Shown here one piece after another: positions 14,501 to 15,463 of a DNA stretch of 15,463 bases. The notes beneath the pieces were generated by a model, which had not been told where the DNA came from, ran no database searches, and saw nothing but the letters and a program-made list of their open reading frames with translations. Position 1 is the first letter of the stretch. Every line of letters starts with the position of its first letter. The DNA is from Planctomycetaceae bacterium. Lineage in GTDB: Bacteria; Planctomycetota; Planctomycetia; Pirellulales; Pirellulaceae. The stretch lies in NCBI GenBank assembly GCA_005773145.1, contig SXHS01000157.1, positions 1 to 15,463 on the forward strand, written 5' to 3'. The position numbers were made by a program, and so were the translations under genes.

Positions 14501-15087
14501 TGATTCTCGGCGGCATCATGTCCTCGATTAAAATGGCCAACGTGCGCAAGGCGCGAAATCCCGACAGCCCGACGAAATTCGCCAATTTCGACTTGGAAGA
14601 TATGCAGGGAGCCGTGCGCTGCATTCTCTGGCCAGACGACTACGCACTGCATGGCCATCTCGTGCAGGCCGATGCCATTCTCGTCATTCGCGGTACGGTC
14701 GACCGTCGCGGTGGCAGCGATGAAGTGAATCTGGTCGTGCAGGAACTCATCCCCTTGGATCAACTCGACAACCGCTACACCCAAGGGATCTTGGTTCGCG
14801 TGGACCAAAACGAACACGGCGAGGAGCGGCTGCGCCAATTGCGCGAGGTGATGCGAGGCTATCCGGGATCGATCCCGGTCCAACTGCTATTGCAGCTGGA
14901 CGACGGCCAACGGGCCCGTTTGGCCTGCCACGGCCTGCGGGTTGAGTGGAACCCGGAGCTACGCCAACGCTTGGATGCCCTCATGGGCCCGGGAAACTTC
15001 CGCCTCTTAACTGGAGGAAAGGGCCCGCGGCGCCAGGCGTCACCCCCCGCCGGCCGCAGTAGGGCCGCAGGCAGCGTACGGGCATAG
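11503..15087 (+). CDS. dnaE: DNA polymerase III alpha subunit (DnaE type)
   Basis: Catalytic subunit of the replicative polymerase. The protein is 1194 aa, within the usual range, with no intein. The N-terminal PHP domain (~5-285) has HLHCHSHYSLLDG at 8-20, TDHGNLYG at 42-49, GYEAYV at 67-72, SYHLTLLA at 89-96, SGCVSGE at 139-145 and SDAHYA at 212-217; every metal-ligand position known from PHP-exonuclease-active DnaE proteins is filled. The polymerase core has ARGSGVGALVSY at 372-383 and PDIDIDF at 411-417 (D412 and D414), with the third aspartate D566 in KMDFLGLRNL. YGFNKSHSTAYA (~756-767) is a further family block. A helix-hairpin-helix region (~830-865), an OB fold (~999-1085) and a basic C-terminal tail follow. 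The ATG at 11503 has AGGA about 12 nt upstream; another ATG at 11496 is out of frame. It is preceded by the FHA gene at 27 bp. Confidence 0.97.
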   Translation: MTKSSFVHLHCHSHYSLLDGAASIDKLLDRTRQRGMNALALTDHGNLYGAIEFYRKALDAGIKPIVGYEAYVAPRSRFTKEVGSSKENSYHLTLLAQNRTGFRNLVKLASAAYLEGFYFKPRIDKELLASHSEGLICLSGCVSGELSRTLLKGWGSQRDWEGPLEIARWFQQVFGDRYFIEIQNNGHELQRIAMEGSLEISQRLGIPPVATSDAHYADREDAEAQDVLLCINTGKFRTDTDRMRMDGNSYYLRAPDEMYATFPAHADAVARSQQIADSVDLQLDLGQRHFPTYKLQDEQTADDYLRAICLEGLRERYASDATKCANGVLDPVVMDRLDHELKVIHQLGFANYFLIVWDFVRQARELKIPATARGSGVGALVSYSLYLSHVCPLKYDLLFERFLDPSRKEAPDIDIDFCKERRGEIIRYVKEKYGEANVAQIGTFGTLAARAAIRDVGRTLSMPLARVNQLIQMVPDQLGISLDEALETSSDLQSAYQHDPEVRQLLDFARKIEGLARNVGTHAAAVVIADQPLTEYVPLGRVSGKTDIITQWSMNDVEAAGLLKMDFLGLRNLTILSKAVDLIEQATGQRVDPQSFPVDDQATFALLCRGETKGVFQLESGGIRDLLQRMKPDHFHDIIATNALYRPGPLEGGMVDDYVAVKHGRKQPVYQHPVLKDILEETHGVMVYQEQVMRILNRLGGIPLAAAYTCIKAISKKKEKIIAANREQFLQGAIDSGLAAKAAADIWELIIKFAGYGFNKSHSTAYALIAYQTAYLKAHFSLEFMAALLSSDIPGRNFQRKDALVEHLEDCQRMQITVVPPDVNTSEVDFSVKDGKIYFGLSAIKGCSGAAEAIVRARRERGPFRDLFEFCERVEPQSCTRAVLETLNKAGAFDCWKARRSQWAALMDRAIQSGATAAADRRAGQKSLFDDLANDSPQMEPVTTLPDVPEWDERERLLQEKEVLGFYLTSHPLAQHEAMLRVHWSHTTQELSQLRDGTEVILGGIMSSIKMANVRKARNPDSPTKFANFDLEDMQGAVRCILWPDDYALHGHLVQADAILVIRGTVDRRGGSDEVNLVVQELIPLDQLDNRYTQGILVRVDQNEHGEERLRQLREVMRGYPGSIPVQLLLQLDDGQRARLACHGLRVEWNPELRQRLDALMGPGNFRLLTGGKGPRRQASPPAGRSRAAGSVRA

Positions 15088-15147
15088 AGTTCGAGACCCT
15101 ACAGCCGTCACAAGTAGCACCCCCTCGTCGGTTCTGCCCCGTTTTTC

Positions 15148-15175
15148 TTGCTTTCCCCTCCCAGGCGACTACTAT
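15148..15175 (+). promoter_or_regulatory. Candidate sigma70-type promoter for the secreted poly-Asp protein
   Basis: TTGCTT (15148-15153, 4 of 6) and TACTAT (15170-15175, 4 of 6) are separated by 16 bp, 60 bp after the dnaE stop. The leader would be about 55 nt and contains a small stem CAGCG/CGCTG (15190-15204). This would make the downstream gene independent of dnaE. Confidence 0.4.
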
Positions 15176-15236
15176 TAAAGGAATGGGCCCAGCGTGGCCC
15201 GCTGCATCCCACGGAACTCTGTTTGAGGCGATTCTC

Positions 15237-15463
15237 ATGCCGACCCGCACCTGCGTCTTCCCGGCTTGGCTGGTTCTGTTTTTTCAGCTCCTGCTACTTT
15301 GCGCGACGGGACTGACCGGAATCGGAATGGTCCTCGTCTCCCCTGCCATCAGTGTCGCTCAGGATGACGACGATGACGATGATGACGACGATGACGATGA
15401 TGACGATGATGCAGTGGAGGGAGAAGGAAATGATGCCGCGGCGGCCAAACAGCAAAAGAAGAG
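15237..15463 (+). CDS. Secreted or membrane-anchored protein with a 16-residue poly-Asp tract (partial)
   Basis: Only the first 75 codons are in the window. A short N-terminus with one Arg is followed by hydrophobic stretches at ~9-22 and ~25-40, ending in AISVAQ. This looks like a long signal peptide with a possible cleavage after VA (residue 41), or a membrane anchor. Cys22 is not in a good lipobox because Leu precedes it. Residues 43-58 are 16 consecutive Asp, then comes an acidic-to-basic segment (AVEGEG, then AAAAKQQKK). GAGG 8 nt before the ATG supports the start. The Asp tract would sit just outside the membrane after export and could bind cations such as calcium, but that is inference. 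The rest is not in view and I do not recognise the family. Confidence 0.75.
   Translation, partial: MPTRTCVFPAWLVLFFQLLLLCATGLTGIGMVLVSPAISVAQDDDDDDDDDDDDDDDDAVEGEGNDAAAAKQQKK
15363..15410 (+). repeat. 18-bp tandem duplication coding for poly-Asp
   Basis: GATGACGACGATGACGAT occurs at 15363-15380 and again at 15381-15398, followed by a partial third unit (15399-15410). The same mixed GAT/GAC codon pattern in both copies shows duplication of a block rather than independent codon choice. Confidence 0.9.

Noticed and set aside
1..15463. CRISPR array, insertion sequence, phage or toxin-antitoxin module
   Set aside because: No regularly spaced repeats, transposase motifs, terminal inverted repeats or paired small genes were seen on either strand.

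Overview
The window is a bacterial chromosome segment of fairly high GC, made almost entirely of core housekeeping genes. It looks like a planctomycete (Pirellulales-like). This rests on overall gene content and style: a citramalate synthase of the long LeuA-related type, an FtsK with large acidic low-complexity inserts, an ACP fused to an alpha-oxoamine synthase, and a secreted protein with a poly-Asp tract. No 16S or other direct taxonomic marker is present, so the assignment is an inference. I see no insertion sequence, phage gene, CRISPR array or other sign of recent transfer.

Layout. Positions 1-6950 are read from the minus strand: truB (6072-6950), then ftsK (2618-5758), then cimA (737-2350) followed after 7 bp by valS (1-729, cut by the window edge). 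From 7104 on, the protein genes are on the plus strand: hemL (7104-8396, divergent from truB), a GTG-started ACP/alpha-oxoamine synthase didomain gene (8726-10315), then a small FHA-domain protein (10792-11475) followed after 27 bp by dnaE (11503-15087), and the start of a secreted, poly-Asp protein (15237 to the edge). A minus-strand tRNA-Arg(UCG) sits at 10459-10532, convergent with the didomain gene; a long hairpin lies between the two.

Functions. cimA and valS link isoleucine-precursor synthesis with valyl-tRNA charging. ftsK and dnaE belong to chromosome segregation and replication. truB and the tRNA belong to translation. hemL makes 5-aminolevulinate for tetrapyrroles. The FHA protein is probably co-transcribed with dnaE from a promoter with a perfect TATAAT.

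The part least explained by housekeeping is the ACP-AOS fusion. It predicts an enzyme that condenses an amino acid with an acyl chain carried on its own N-terminal ACP. It has a strong Shine-Dalgarno, and its 329-bp upstream region holds an 11-bp hairpin flanked by two oppositely oriented GTCACGTG sites. Secondary oddities are a roughly 210-residue acidic extension after the FtsK gamma domain, an 18-bp tandem duplication that builds the poly-Asp tract, and a complete set of PHP metal ligands in DnaE.
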